From contig OZ026608.1 in the NCBI GenBank assembly GCA_964020085.1, positions 19,208,944-19,272,943 on the forward strand: a stretch of DNA of 64,000 nt. The letters run 5' to 3'. The notes below the pieces were generated by a model. That model was not told the origin of the DNA. It searched no databases and worked only from the letters and a program-made list of their open reading frames with translations. Both the position numbers and the translations under genes were made by a program. Shown here one piece after another: positions 12,371 to 24,148 of the stretch. This stretch comes from Micromussa lordhowensis. Taxonomy: Eukaryota; Cnidaria; Anthozoa; Scleractinia; Lobophylliidae. Position 1 is the first letter of the stretch; the number at the start of each line of letters is the position of its first letter.

Positions 12371-12813
12371 CACAGTTAACTTCTATTCCTCTAGTCAACC
12401 AAATGTGGACGGTCTGTAGTTTCTTATGTAACGTTCAGGATCCCATTTTATCTGAATAATAATCTAAGGACTCACAACATAATCACAAACACTGGCTACT
12501 CCAAGTTAAAGTTTTTCATTGTTTTTTTTTTTTTAGTCTCTGAACAATCTTGTTGCAGTTACAAAAATATGACTAAATATCAGTTGTATCAGTTGCCTTT
12601 TTCTTGTCTACATTAAATAATTATTACTTCCTGTTGATTGTATAGGCCCGTGTTAAACATATAAAGGTTTTGTTAGCATAACAACGTCATTAGCAACAAC
12701 ATTATTTTCGTCAACTGACATATACGCCTGTGGTTTAATGGATTGGGGATGAAACCCCAAGAAGAAACCTCCATCAAGCCCAATACATGCATAAGTGTAC
12801 ATAACATTTGGGC
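12371..12813. other. spacer between convergent ISL2EU genes (copy B)
   Basis: Same AT-rich spacer as 779-1169. No gene seen. Confidence 0.5.
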
Positions 12814-13500
12814 TTACAAGGCTTCAAGAATGGCAAAATCAATGAAATGTTCATAATAGTACAAACCTAGCTTGCCTTCTAGTTCATGCCAGTACTGGGG
12901 ATCAAAGGGGATTCTTTCTATTGACATTCCCTTCTTGGTGTACACCACAAAATCACACCACTTGGTACCCGTAATTCCCATTTGACCTTGTACCTGTGCA
13001 TAATAAGGATGGGTAATTTTCAGTTTGCACTGTCCATAGACGTTTTCACAACAGAAGTTGCTGTCTGAGCAAGCATCTAGTGGCGTTACAAGAAACTTCG
13101 TCTTAGGACATTTTACTTCGAGTAATCCAAACGGTTCTGTGCAACCTGGATCGATTACTTTCTCGTCAGGCGTACAGGCCAGGGTTGGTTCTTTTTGGGA
13201 CACAACAAGGCCACATTTATAAACGTCAACTGGCATTGATCTATTGTTCATATGCTTCATGTAGGCATGTATTGCTTCTGGCTCGTACATAATCCCGTGA
13301 CTTGTATCCCTTGAAGTGAAAGCTTTGGGATGTACAAGAGTGTTAGGAAAATTTTGATGGTTTCTTTGTCGGTGAAAAATTAAGTAAAAATTTGAAGCTG
13401 TAAATCGGAATCGACGTTCGGATCTCCACAGCTCACTACTGGCTTGATCACTTGTGGCGCCCTCTAAAGCTTTCACAAACCGTATGCGCAAAGGTGACAT
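12814..13500 (-). CDS. YqaJ-like exonuclease of ISL2EU (copy B)
   Basis: 228 aa from the ATG at 13500. YqaJ nuclease signatures are in order: RFTASNF, HGIMYEPEAIHAY, TPDEKVIDPG, FGLLEVKCP (catalytic ExK), then the correct core YYAQVQGQMGITG..WCDFVVY and IERIPFDPQYW. This is the best-preserved YqaJ copy with copy C, and no internal stop is present. YqaJ proteins are 5'-3' alkaline exonucleases used by phages with single-strand annealing proteins; their role in ISL2EU transposition is not established. The DGK-type residue near the catalytic Asp is DEK here versus DGK in copies A and C. The true N-terminus may lie further upstream. Confidence 0.7.
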   Translation of the reverse strand: MSPLRIRFVKALEGATSDQASSELWRSERRFRFTASNFYLIFHRQRNHQNFPNTLVHPKAFTSRDTSHGIMYEPEAIHAYMKHMNNRSMPVDVYKCGLVVSQKEPTLACTPDEKVIDPGCTEPFGLLEVKCPKTKFLVTPLDACSDSNFCCENVYGQCKLKITHPYYAQVQGQMGITGTKWCDFVVYTKKGMSIERIPFDPQYWHELEGKLGLYYYEHFIDFAILEAL

Positions 13501-13506
13501 AACCAA

Positions 13507-14468
13507 ATAAGGTGGCTAAACACAATTTTCGATACCTGTGTGCCATCCACCTTTTTCTCGAAAACCCTTGATCCTTTGGTCGCTAAAAATGGCAGAAAGC
13601 AAAGTAACAACATACACCTCGGTTTTTTAATAGTTAAGCTGACGAATGTGCCGTTGTCATGGCAACATGAATAAATATAAACAGGTCTTTTATTATTACA
13701 TTGTTTTATTTCAAGTTTACAGGAAAGTCACTGTAATAATAATAAAAAAAAAATAAATTAAAAAAAATAAACAAACAGGTCATTAAAATCTGTTTTGTTT
13801 ATTTGCAATTCTTCCAGAGCAGGTTATATTGCCACTTGATGGGGTTACCGGTTTTCCTTGCTGCGCAAAAACTAACATCTCTAAATTCCAATTCGACCAG
13901 GATAGAGGGCCGACTTCCTCTCTAAATATTGTAATATTTGTTTATTTATCTTTTTCCCTGCTTTCCTTGGGAACGAAAAATCTTTCAGAAGCAAATTAGA
14001 CTAGCGTGGTTCTCGGTAGACTGCGTCGCAGTCTAAACCGCCACTATAGAACGTTTTTACTGTCACGCAAACAAAAAAAAATCGAAAACCCCATCAGTGG
14101 ATACAGTCAAGAAATTGTGACCTTACTGGGCCTAAATAAAGAAGACACTTCTCCAAGTTTTAGGTCTACGCGTTTTCCCAAACCGCAGATATTCGTCGAA
14201 ATTTCCAGAGCTCAGTATGGAAACGCCATGTTGGTGCACATAACATGGCGGCCGGAAAATGGTGTAAACATCTGGAACTTACACTGGCTATCTAGGCGAC
14301 TGACTATCTGTACTTAACAAACCAGCATTTACATAAGCACTTTTCCCAATGCTCTCACTTCTAAAAAGGCTACAAATCATGAGATAGGTCAGTGGCACCC
14401 CCTCCCCCCCCGCCCCCCCACCCCTTAACTTAAGGTCTGGATCTGCCACTGTAGGTAAATATTTCTCG

Positions 14469-14504
<36 letters not shown>

Positions 14505-17500
14505 CAAAGTGCTCTGGTTTCCAAACGAAGCACGCTATGGAGCTGTAAAATTGTAAACAGATATAAATTTATCGTCTCTTATGCCTCATAAGGATAAAAA
14601 CTACGATGGCCATTTAGTTTTGGAGTTTAGAAAGGGGTGACGCTGATAGCTTTTGTGTCACCTCCGGCTCGGAAAGAATGTACATACCCAGTTCCCAGTC
14701 CTCACCTTAAAATTCTACGGTTGAGAGACTGGGATCTACTGTAATCACCGTAATGGTGGCCTACTTGTGAGTCGAAGATCTCGTCGCTGGTTTATAAAGG
14801 TAAGAGAGTCTATAAGAATTCCTTTTCCATGTCTATCTAAGTTAAAGAACACGGTCTTCACTTCTTTTCATACCATGGAATATAGAAATGAAGAGTCTGT
14901 GTTTTATAATGAAGAAATTTACCATAAACTGCCTCTCTTGGCCCTGAGCTCATACAACCTCGTAAGGGTTTTTAGATGGGCTTATAAGCGGAGGGATTTA
15001 TACCCGAGGGGGCTTATTTCAAAACAAACTATAGCTGTGTTGCTTGAAATAGGTTTCAGCTACTGGTTGCAGAATACCCGGCCACTTCATTTACATGTGT
15101 TGGTGTGTTTTGAAGGACGAGCTATATAACAATAGTTGCTATTCTTATCCAATGAAATGCAAATCTAACCACTGGTTTTTACCTAAGCTTTTAATGAAAC
15201 GTACTAGTAAAACGAAATCAAGGCAAGGAAAGCTTAAAGGGAACTTATGTCCGAAGGAGGGGGAGGGTTATAACTGGATGAATTTGTTGGTTTACAAGTA
15301 GACCCTACAGTGTAGGCCTCTTTATTTTCTATCATTGTTTTCCCATGATTCAAGGGATTAAAACTAGCAGTGATCATGAATTACAAAAGTATGATGGTCT
15401 TAGGAATGAGTATTGAATTGTTGTAGTTACTATTGATTTTATTTTATTTATGATAAAATGTCAACTGGTCACTATAAAATTCAGACTATAGACTGCAGAG
15501 TTCAGACCGGGGGCAACGTTTAACAATTATTCATCAAAGGTAAAGTGCATATTCCCTGAGAGGAAGTCCAAGGGGAATATTCACGATTAATAAATTCTCA
15601 GCTCGGACTATTGCATTTCGAGCTTTTTGATTGGCTAAAAAACTCTGACTATGAGCCAATAGTCGAAGTTTTATGTCATATGGAAAATAGTGCGCCAAGG
15701 TTAAAAAATTTTCCACACAAAGTTTTCAACTTCAGCCCTCTGTAATAACCGAAATAAAAATCGGCGGCAAAACCTGGTTTGAGAATTTACTAAAACAATT
15801 ATTCCGTTCTCCCTTGTTGGATATGAAGTGATTATAAGCAACTCGCGCTACGCGCTCGTTGGTTATTTTATCACTTCATATCCAACTCGGGCTCATCGGA
15901 ATAATTGTTATATATTCACAAGGCTGAGGTAAATAATAATTGTTTCAGTTTAATTACTCAGGTAAGCATAGGCTAATAAGTACAAGGATTCAAAAAAAGC
16001 ATTTTCTACAGTGGAGTTTACACATGCATCGTGACTCAGGATATAAGTGTAAACTGCAATTGTAGCCTTACAATTGTAAACTAACAGTGATAAAGAACTA
16101 AAAATCACTAACTTTGATAAAGAATTACAAAAGTGACAACTGCAATGACAAGCTTTGGTATGATGGTATTGAGGAATGTCTTTTAAATACATTCATAAAA
16201 TGTGTTGAATTGTGGCAGTTGCTATTGGTTATATTTCATTTATAAAAAAATGTCAACTGGTCAGTGTAACATGCAGACTACAGACTACAGGCAGACTATG
16301 GACTGCAGACTAGGAACCAGGGTTAAAATGCAGTGTTATTTCCATTATCGAGTGCTAACGGTAAACAGGTGAAACAAGCCGTTATTCAAGCTAATGAGAG
16401 TGAAAGTCTCCACTCTGGGTAGCCTGAATTGCAACACCATTACTCTGAATATTATGTAGGTTGGCCTAAATAACACTTTGGTTTGTGTGTTTACAGTTAA
16501 TGTTCAATAATGGAAATGGAATAATGAAAATGGAAATGTAAAGCAGTTTCAAAGTCTAGAATTGGCAGTCTCATTTCACCCTCAGCAGTCTGGAGTGTCC
16601 ACAGTCTGCATGTTACATTGACTGAGATGAAAATGTAAAAGTGCTCCCACTAGTTTAAACAGAGTTCTTTTTGAGAGTGCAATGCACACAGCTTATGTCA
16701 TCATTAGCCATTTTTGTGTCTGTGCAGTAGCTCACTTTTTGCCCAAGTGAAAAGACAAATTTTCATAACTAAAAATACTTAGTTCTGCCACAGAATTAAC
16801 AATTAGACCCCAAGTGGTGTGTCGTTTTCTTGAAGGAATTCTGATGTTCTTTGAGAAAGGGTTGGCAAACCAAAACACTAAGTTTATAATCCATGATGTC
16901 GTAACTGAGCACATGACCTAAGAGACCTAAGAGTAAGACCTGTTTGAAACCCATTTCTGAGAAAAAATTGAGCTTTATTATAAAGCAAAATACAAAAAGG
17001 CCTACGATCATGCTTAGTTTTTTTTGTAAAGCCCTCAAAGGATAAGAGAACACTAGAGAAGCTGGCAGAAATGCAACTCTGCTGATTGTGTTTTATGTGA
17101 CATTTCTGTCCTGCAATTGTGTTGCCTGCTTTATAACAGACAAAATGATGGTCAAGCCTTTTTTATTTGGAAACTAGTATATTTAACTAGTACCACCACT
17201 CAGTCAGTGTTTAAACAATAGTTTTAAGCAAAAAAACACTTATCGCTGATTTTAAGTGTGTTCTGACAAAAACAACAGTGAATGGTTAAGGGTTATCTAC
17301 AGAATACAGTGTAATGAGAGCTATTCAAATAACTGGTCAAATTGTAGAACTAATGTGCAGTGAGAATGCTGTTATAATGTATTGTTTTTGTTAAACATTT
17401 GACATCAGTGATGTAACTTTATAGCAAATTACATGTAGCCATGATTAGCTCCCATTGAGCAGAAAATCTCGGTAGACAGAAAATCTTAAGTTTTACCTGC

Positions 17501-18512
17501 TTGATCCAATAAAAATCTGTGAATTCTTTGTCTATTCAGTTTTCACAGTTAATCAGTGATATGTAGGCAAATGTACAAGTGAAACATAAACTTTAATTAC
17601 CTACAGTACAATTCCACAAGTTGATATATTTGCACCTCTTTGAGGGAAGTAACGGAGAATAAATTGTTCTGTTGTAACATTTGAAGATGTAAGATTATGC
17701 AAAAGAAGTTTACACAAGTTCAATGAAGTTAATGATTAAACTTAGTGTATTAAAAACTGATTTCCCTATCCTATTCAACTTTATACCTTATCAGGACAAA
17801 ATGAGTACTGATCAATTTAAGCTCAGTTTAAATTGAAATTTGTTAACTACAAAATGACATAATTGTGACCATACAAAAGGAAGGTAAAACGTTAAATCTG
17901 CCTTCTAGTCTAGTGGCTAGGCAGGCACACATCTTTCATTTCGGTTGCTTGAGGCAACGAGGAGTATTTGTACTCCCCCATAGATGAGATTTTAGTCCAT
18001 CACAATTTTGACCCTATCATTTATCAGATGATTCTGTATGTTTGTATTAATTACAAGCTCCAAGCTTCCAGATTTGCAGAACAAGTTTACAGCCACGTAA
18101 AAAAAAAAAAAAAAAAGATTCTTTGCTGTGATAACTTACACTTTCATGCAATCTAAAAGTTTTGGATAAGTTTGCAACCAGTGTGTGGCTAGGTAGTGCT
18201 CTTCCTAAAAGTGCTCTTCTTAAAAGGGTTCACTCATGCAGACCACTTGTTTTTAAATTTGGCGAAAAAATAAGCAAGAAAGCGGCGTGTTACCTTAGCT
18301 TGAAATTACTCATGCCCCTACCCCTACATTAGAGCCCTGAGGCATACTAACAGGGACTTTCACGGATATGGAGGCTTACAATCAGAAAATCACTAGGAAC
18401 GCTCTGAAAACATGTAAATCGCATGAATTAAGTCGGGTATGCAATGGGCTACCTGTTAAATAACAACCTAATGTGATATTTTCTTTTTCTCTTTCATCGT
18501 CCATATTGACAG
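13507..18512. repeat. gene-poor repeat module, copy 2
   Basis: Matches the module of unit 1 (from about 2189) and unit 3 (from about 48660). Private differences are a simple AT/A-rich insert at 13690-13790, an insertion of about 600 bp around 14060-14640 and a fold-back insertion at 15590-15915. The conserved donor AAAG|GTAAGAG is after 14799. The ORF 14767-15129 matches 2814-3086 but is broken in copy 3. From about 17050 to 18180 it is AT-rich without recognisable content. Confidence 0.55.
15794..15909. repeat. fold-back element with ~45-nt arms
   Basis: AACAATTATTCCG...GTTGGATATGAAGTGAT pairs with ATCACTTCATATCCAAC...CGGAATAATTGTT around a GC-rich loop rich in CGCGCTACGCGC. The wider insertion (about 15590-15915) is absent from units 1 and 3, so it is a recent MITE-like insertion. 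Confidence 0.65.
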
Positions 18513-18525
18513 GAGAGTTGAAAAG

Positions 18526-19602
18526 ATGCCGTATTCATGCAAGCATTGCAACAAGTGCTTTAGCCGATCATCAGTTTGCAAGGAACATGAGCGAACTCAC
18601 ACAGGAGTTAAGCTGTTAACATGCAAGTATTGTAAAAAGTGCTTTAACCAGCCATCACATTGCAAGAAACATGAACGAACTCACACAGGAGAGAAGCCGT
18701 ATACATGCAAGCATTGTAATAAGGGCTTTAGCCGGTCATCAAATTGCAAGATACACGAACGAACTCACACAGGAGAGAAGCCGTATACATGCAAGCATTG
18801 TAATAAGCGCTTTAGCCGGTCATCACATTGCAAGCGACACGAACGAACTCACACAGGAATGAAAGCATATTCATGCGAGCATTGTAAAAAGTGCTTTATC
18901 CAGTCATCAGAGTGTAAGATACATGAACGAACTCATACAGGAGAGAAGCCGTATACATGCAAGCATTGTAAAAAGTGCTTTATCCAGTCATCACATTGCA
19001 AGCAACACGAACGAACTCACACAGGAGAGAAGCCGTATACATGCAAGTATTGTAAAAAGTGCTTTAGCCAGTCATCAGCTTGCAGGAAACACGAACGAAC
19101 TCACACAAGAGAGAAGCGGTATACATGCAAGTATTGTAATAAGTGCTTTAGCCAGTTATTCGATTGCAAGATACATGAACGAACTCACACAGGAGAGAAG
19201 CCGTATACATGCAAGTATTGTAATAAGTGCTTTAGCCAGTTATCACATTGCAAGATTCATGAACGAATTCACACAGGAGAGAAGCCGTATACATGCAAGC
19301 ATTGTAATAAGTGCTTTAGGCAGTTATCAAATTGTAGGCGTCATGAACAAAAACACGCAAAAGACAGTTCGTTAAAACGCAAGCAGCATGGTCAGAACCT
19401 AAAACTTAGAATACATCTCCAGGAGCCAACAACAACTCATGCTAGCAAAGAGTCTGGTATGTTGATGTCGTCGACTGAAGAAAATTTAAGCCAAGTTGAA
19501 AGCCTGACCTGTTGGATTTGTCAGAAAGAATTTAGTAGGGAGCCATGTCTCATCCAACATTACGATGATCATATGAGATATAGCCAGACGACGCGTATGT
19601 AA
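18526..19602 (+). CDS. C2H2 zinc-finger protein, 10 tandem fingers (paralogue 2)
   Basis: 358 aa. Ten tandem C2H2 fingers with [12 protein letters not shown] linkers (two linkers diverge to TGVKLLTC and TGMKAYSC), plus the same C-terminal degenerate finger and tail as the other paralogues. All ten tandem fingers again have Cys at the usual core Leu position. Helix residues vary more than in paralogue 1 (SRSSV, NQPSH, IQSSE), so target specificity probably differs. The coding exon starts at 18513 behind the conserved TTGACAG acceptor. A LINE replaces the 3' UTR from about 19774, so the AATAAA present behind paralogues 1 and 3 is missing. Confidence 0.83.
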   Translation: MPYSCKHCNKCFSRSSVCKEHERTHTGVKLLTCKYCKKCFNQPSHCKKHERTHTGEKPYTCKHCNKGFSRSSNCKIHERTHTGEKPYTCKHCNKRFSRSSHCKRHERTHTGMKAYSCEHCKKCFIQSSECKIHERTHTGEKPYTCKHCKKCFIQSSHCKQHERTHTGEKPYTCKYCKKCFSQSSACRKHERTHTREKRYTCKYCNKCFSQLFDCKIHERTHTGEKPYTCKYCNKCFSQLSHCKIHERIHTGEKPYTCKHCNKCFRQLSNCRRHEQKHAKDSSLKRKQHGQNLKLRIHLQEPTTTHASKESGMLMSSTEENLSQVESLTCWICQKEFSREPCLIQHYDDHMRYSQTTRM

Positions 19603-19774
19603 ACCTCGGCCTTTCCTTTTTTTTTCGTTCTTATTTATAATAATGTTGGTTAGGTTAACCATGACGTAATTCTTTTTGTTAAATATGGTGCTTCATGAAT
19701 GTTTTTGTTGTTTGAAGTAATGAAATTCTTTTTTTCTGTAGTTTGAAGCAAACGTAATTTCCAGAGAAGCGTTC

Positions 19775-20502
19775 TTGTGCATTGTTTGTGCTTTAGATCG
19801 TAATGAGTCGGTCATATTGGTATTTTTGGGTCTGTCGGCGAGGTTTGATACGGTGGACTATTCTCTTCTAGTGACAAGGCTGTCTACTTGTTTTGGTTTT
19901 CAAGGAACTGTGCTTAAGTGGCTGAAATCATACCTGTCTTCACGTAAGCTGTTTGTTTAAGTCGTTAATAGTTATTATTCACAACGTGCATTGAAGTGTG
20001 GTGTCCCTCAGGGATCAGTTCTGGGCCCTTTGTTGTATTTGTTATACACATCACCTATTGCTGACATAATAAATGATCATGGACTATCATACCATCTATA
20101 TGCTGACGACACTCAATTATATATTACCTTAAATCTATCAGCTTGAATGATATCCAACAAGTGAAGTTGAGAGTGGAATGCTGTGTGAGGGACATTGATG
20201 AATGGATGATAAGAAACTACCTTAAACTGAACCAGGATAAAACAGACCTTGTAGTCATTAGTTCCAGATTCCATCCTATGCCTGACATCGGTCACATTAC
20301 TGTTGGTTCTGGGTGCATTGCACCTTGTGACTCTGTTCGTAATTTAGGGGTTCAGTTTGATAGCATATTTAGTTTTGAGGAGCACATTAAGAACACTTGT
20401 AAATCATCATTCTATCATTTGAGAGATATTGCTAAAATCCGCAAGTACTTAAGTCAAGATACATGTGAAATCTTAGTCCATGCATTTATTAGTTCGAAAC
20501 TT
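19775..20502 (+). pseudogene. CR1/L2-like LINE reverse transcriptase, 5' part
   Basis: 5'-truncated non-LTR reverse transcriptase. Visible: a damaged SARFDTVDYSLL, the SYLSSR region, [22 protein letters not shown], then the thumb NLGVQFDSIFSFEEHI up to HAFISSKL. Frameshifts and a stop near 19960 and 20146 disable it. It is split by the 3.9-kb element at 20503-24424 and continues at 24425. Confidence 0.8.
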
Positions 20503-20777
20503 CAATCGGCGACATAATTAGTTGACACATTGTCTTTCCATAGCACTTGTAGTGCACCAATTAACACCACTCTTTTAATCGCGCAAAAAATTGTGGAAAA
20601 GACCCCGCTCCCCAATTCAATGTTGCTTGTTTATTCCTCAAGATCACAGCAATTGCGGTGCAACATTGTTTGGGGGTGAGGGGGGCTGACATGAGAAGCT
20701 AGGAGGGCAAAAGGGGATCAAAGTGACGAAATTGGGTGTTAGAAAGGGGAATGTGTCAACAATTTTGTCGCTGATTG
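20503..20777 (+). repeat. 275-bp terminal repeat, left
   Basis: Differs from 24149-24424 by eye only in one base of an A-run (6 versus 7 A) near its start. Begins CAATCGGCGACA and ends TGTCGCTGATTG. Confidence 0.85.
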
Positions 20778-20978
20778 TCCGAAGTGCAATAGTTGAAATG
20801 GCTTGAAAATACAGCTTCATCAGGAGTCTTTTGTCTTACGATGTAATCTACCCCATGGGTACTTTCGATTTATTCCGGTGGATAATTGGCAGTAATTAGG
20901 AAACGACAATGATAGGTGATTATGTAATTTTGTGGTGACGTGATAAAGGCGTTGAGAACTTGAAAAAATTGGTGCAAT

Positions 20979-22073
20979 ATGGTTTTCCAAGGGAAAATCC
21001 CAGATGAAACTCGAGCATTTGTCCGCATTGCAAAAAAGTATAGAGGTATGAGACAAAGTGAAATTATGGAGAGGTGTGGTGTTAGTCGGTCCACGGTTTA
21101 TAGGATTTTGAAAGGAGTAAACATAATGCAAAGAAGTCGCGCGCGACACAAAAGGAAATTAGCAGGAAGACCTCGGAAATTGAGCGGCCGTCAGGAACGT
21201 CTCCTTTTAAGGCAGATCAGCACTTTACGCGAGGAAGACGGGAATTTCACCGTAAAAAGGTTAATGGAAAGAGCGGGTTTGAACATGAGGGAAGTTTCCT
21301 GTCGCACCGTGCAACGGTTCCTTCGTTCACATGGCTATCGCTACTTGAATAGTAGAAAGAAGGGCGTGTTACTGAACACAGACTTCAAAAGACGCGTACA
21401 ATTTGCAAAAGCAATGAGGAAAGACTACAACAGTAGTGTTTGGACGGAAAAAAATTGCCTTTTACGTAGATGGGGTGAGTTTTATTCACAAATATAACCC
21501 CTACGATCAAGCACGCGCTCCCAAAGGAAAGATATGGCGTAGGCCCCAGGAAGGATTAGCTCGCGGATGTACAGCGAAGGGTGCGCACTGCGGATCAGGA
21601 GGGCGCTTAGTGAAGTTTTTTGTTGCAATTAGCTACGGGAAAGGAGTTATTCTTTGTGAACAATACAACTCCTTAAACGGAAGATACTTTAAGACACTCA
21701 TTGAACGCGAGTTCCAGCGTATGTTTCGAGAATCGCAGAAAGCTTCTAAGTTGTTTATTCAAGATGGCGACCCGAGTCAGAACAGTGCACTGGCTCGTGC
21801 TGCATTGAAGAGAGTAGGCGCAAAGCTACTAGCTATTCCCCCACGTAGTCCGGATCTAAATCCGATTGAAAACATATTCAACATCGTTAAAATAATATAA
21901 GAAGCAGATGCTATCAAAAAGAACATCAGCTATGAGACGTACGAACAATTTTCAGAACGCATTGTAGAAACATTCAAAAAGCTTGATCATACTTTAATTG
22001 ATAGAACAATCGCATCAATGAACAAGAGAATTGATGCAATCATTGGCAACAAAGGTTCACGTACCAAATATTG
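20979..22073 (+). pseudogene. Tc1/mariner DD34E transposase, frameshifted
   Basis: Tc1-type transposase remnant. The N-terminal paired-like HTH has RQSEIMERCGVSRSTVYRI followed by a GRPRKLSGRQ linker (20979-21430). The catalytic domain has Asp 1 in AFYVDGVSF, Asp 2 in FIQDGDPSQNS and Glu in PDLNPIENIFN, with 34 residues between the second Asp and the Glu, the DD34E spacing. A frameshift lies in an A-run at about 21447-21454, and an in-frame TAA at 21898-21900 interrupts the C-terminal helix, which stays readable to RTKY at about 22073. It lies inside the 3.9-kb composite element. Confidence 0.8.
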
Positions 22074-22333
22074 ATAACCGCTAACTAAAACCTCTGAAAT
22101 GTCTTGTTATGGATACCGTGACATTAAGTATAGAAGTTTAAGTTTTGCGTGACAAGAAGGTGTGACATTCTAACAATGTTACGTGATGTGCAATGAACAG
22201 TTTCTTTTCATGGTATTTCTTCTTCATATTTATATTAGAATATGAAATTCAGATGTGCAGCATGTTGATGTAATGTCTTTGCAATTAACAACCCATTAAA
22301 AGAGTTGGAAAAAAGTGTAGAGTATTAGTTTGA

Positions 22334-22430
22334 ACGATTAACCACGATTAACCACAGGAATAAACAATACACATTCCTTGGCTTTTTTTTACGCTCATGG
22401 TTAATCGTGGTTAATCGTGGTTAATCGTCC
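22334..22430. repeat. iteron-bearing hairpin next to Rep gene
   Basis: Two ACGATTAACC words (22334-22356) face three GGTTAATCGT words (22398-22430), giving a stem of about 20 bp around a loop of about 42 nt that contains a T-run. It lies directly beyond the 3' end of the HUH Rep pseudogene. Repeated Rep-binding words beside a stem-loop are the usual layout of an origin for rolling-circle or rolling-hairpin Rep proteins; that role is inferred. Confidence 0.55.
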
Positions 22431-22434
22431 GCTT

Positions 22435-23873
22435 TTACAGATGCTCGTCCCCCCGTTGTCCCAAAATCAAGGTGGCAAAGCATTTCCCACAAGGAAGCAG
22501 TTGTTTTTGCTTTTCTTGCGGGATTTGTGCGTGGAAACGAAATATTTTCCACCGCACATTCATCATTTCTGTTTCTTTCTCGTCCAGTGCCCCGTTCTTA
22601 ACAAAAACAATTGGATTCTTTCCAGTGGCAAAAATCGGGGTATCTACAGTAAAAGCGATGTCTTTAGCGTAATGAGATTTAGGAGCTGGTAGGTGCACAA
22701 GCTGCCCTTCCAAAAGAAGTAAAAAATCATGCCATTGTATAACAGACGGTGTCCATTTGAAGTCATTTAAAAACATAATCTCCGCCTTCTCTGCTCCCAC
22801 TCAAGCGAAACTTGTAGAGGCTGGGTTCGAAAATGTCTCGTAAATAACATTCAGTGGGTCAAGCAAAAATGTTTTACCACAATTAGCTACTCCGACAATC
22901 ATAATATTTCTGTATTTTCCACGACCCTTGTCTAAAAGCTCATAAACTTGCTCGGCAAAATAGCTCTCTTCAACTCCGTTTCGCTCTAACACTTCGCGCG
23001 CACAGACTAACCAATCACCGTTACAGTTCTCCACACATTCTCCCAGTCTTGCCTCTTGTAATAGCTGTAACCTACTCTTCCTTTGCCGTTCAAGAGTTTT
23101 CTGCGCATCTTCCATTTCCCAGGCCGACTCTAAAATTTCAGCAACCACCTTAGAACCTCTGTTGATAATAAACTCCGCAATGTCAGTTTTACCTTCTAAT
23201 TTCTGTTCACGCGCAAGCGCCAGCAACTCAGTTCTCGTTTTAATCCTTTTAGCCACGACGATTTCAGACAATTCGTAGGAAGACATTCGTTAATTCTTTC
23301 TTTTCTCACTGTTCTGAAAGCGCTCGTTCTTGTCAACACTCTCAAGGTCAGCTTCATCATTATCACATAATGTGTCTTCTTCATTCAATGCCAACGACCG
23401 CTTTTTTCTTCGCCTAGAGTGGTTAGTAGCAGAGGCCAGAGTCGTTCTCGGTGGATGGTCATTCGTTAGATCTGGATGACCAAAGCTCTGGATAAACCCT
23501 GAATCTTCCTTTGTCACATATTGCCATGCACTGTAGTAGTTCGCGTGAATCGCGGAGAAATGAACAGAAATCCCAAAATTCTCAAGCAACGATCTCTTGC
23601 TCTGGAGCCATCTTTGATTTTTGTTTAATTTGATCGCTATGTGATAATGGATTCCTGAACAACTTTCGCTGGTGTGCAATTGAAAGAAAACAATACCGCC
23701 TGCACAAAAGACTCTCTTGTTGGGAATCTACCTTGATCTGCACGGCTGTACGTTATCAAATACACTTGCCTTACAGTACGTGAGTCAAGCTCCTCTTCTT
23801 GACTTTCTAATATGTCATTTTCACTTTCTTTAGAGCAAAAACCATCAGAATCATACGCTTTCTGCAAGTCCAT
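22435..23873 (-). pseudogene. HUH endonuclease / SF3 helicase Rep-like protein, broken
   Basis: Rep-like replication initiator, CRESS/parvovirus-like in domain order. Minus-strand order: motif I YLITYSRAD (about 23750), HUH motif GIHYHIAIKL (about 23640), the Tyr motif NYYSAWQYVTKED (about 23520), then an SF3 helicase with Walker A GVANCGKT (about 22875), Walker B-like IMFLNDF (about 22770) and motif C PIFATGKNP (about 22640). Breaks: a frameshift around 23640-23680 between motif I and HUH, an in-frame TAA at 23290-23292, and a TGA at 22801-22803 in the helicase. Several breaks together mean it is not functional. Similar Rep genes are common as endogenous or transposon copies in invertebrates; I cannot assign a named family. 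Confidence 0.75.
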
Positions 23874-24148
23874 CTTTTAAGATCTTCGCACAGAAATGCA
23901 GATAAGAATTCTGTAACCAAACAACGAAAATATAACAAATTTTTTCGTGGTGTCCGGACGACATACTTGTTAATTTAATCAGTGAATTTTCAACTAATAC
24001 CCAAATAATTTCTCCAAACTATATTTTGAAATATATTTTACCCACTTAGAGCATATCAATTTTCTTTGTACTCCAAAGAATAAGATCTGAAGGGTTTGTC
24101 GTTTTTTCCCAAACACGAATAGCAAAAGGGCAACAAATCGGTCTCAGA

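Noticed and set aside
22801..23292. stop codons in the Rep gene as recoding or an altered genetic code
   Set aside because: A frameshift elsewhere in the same gene, plus both TAA and TGA stops, fits ordinary decay better.
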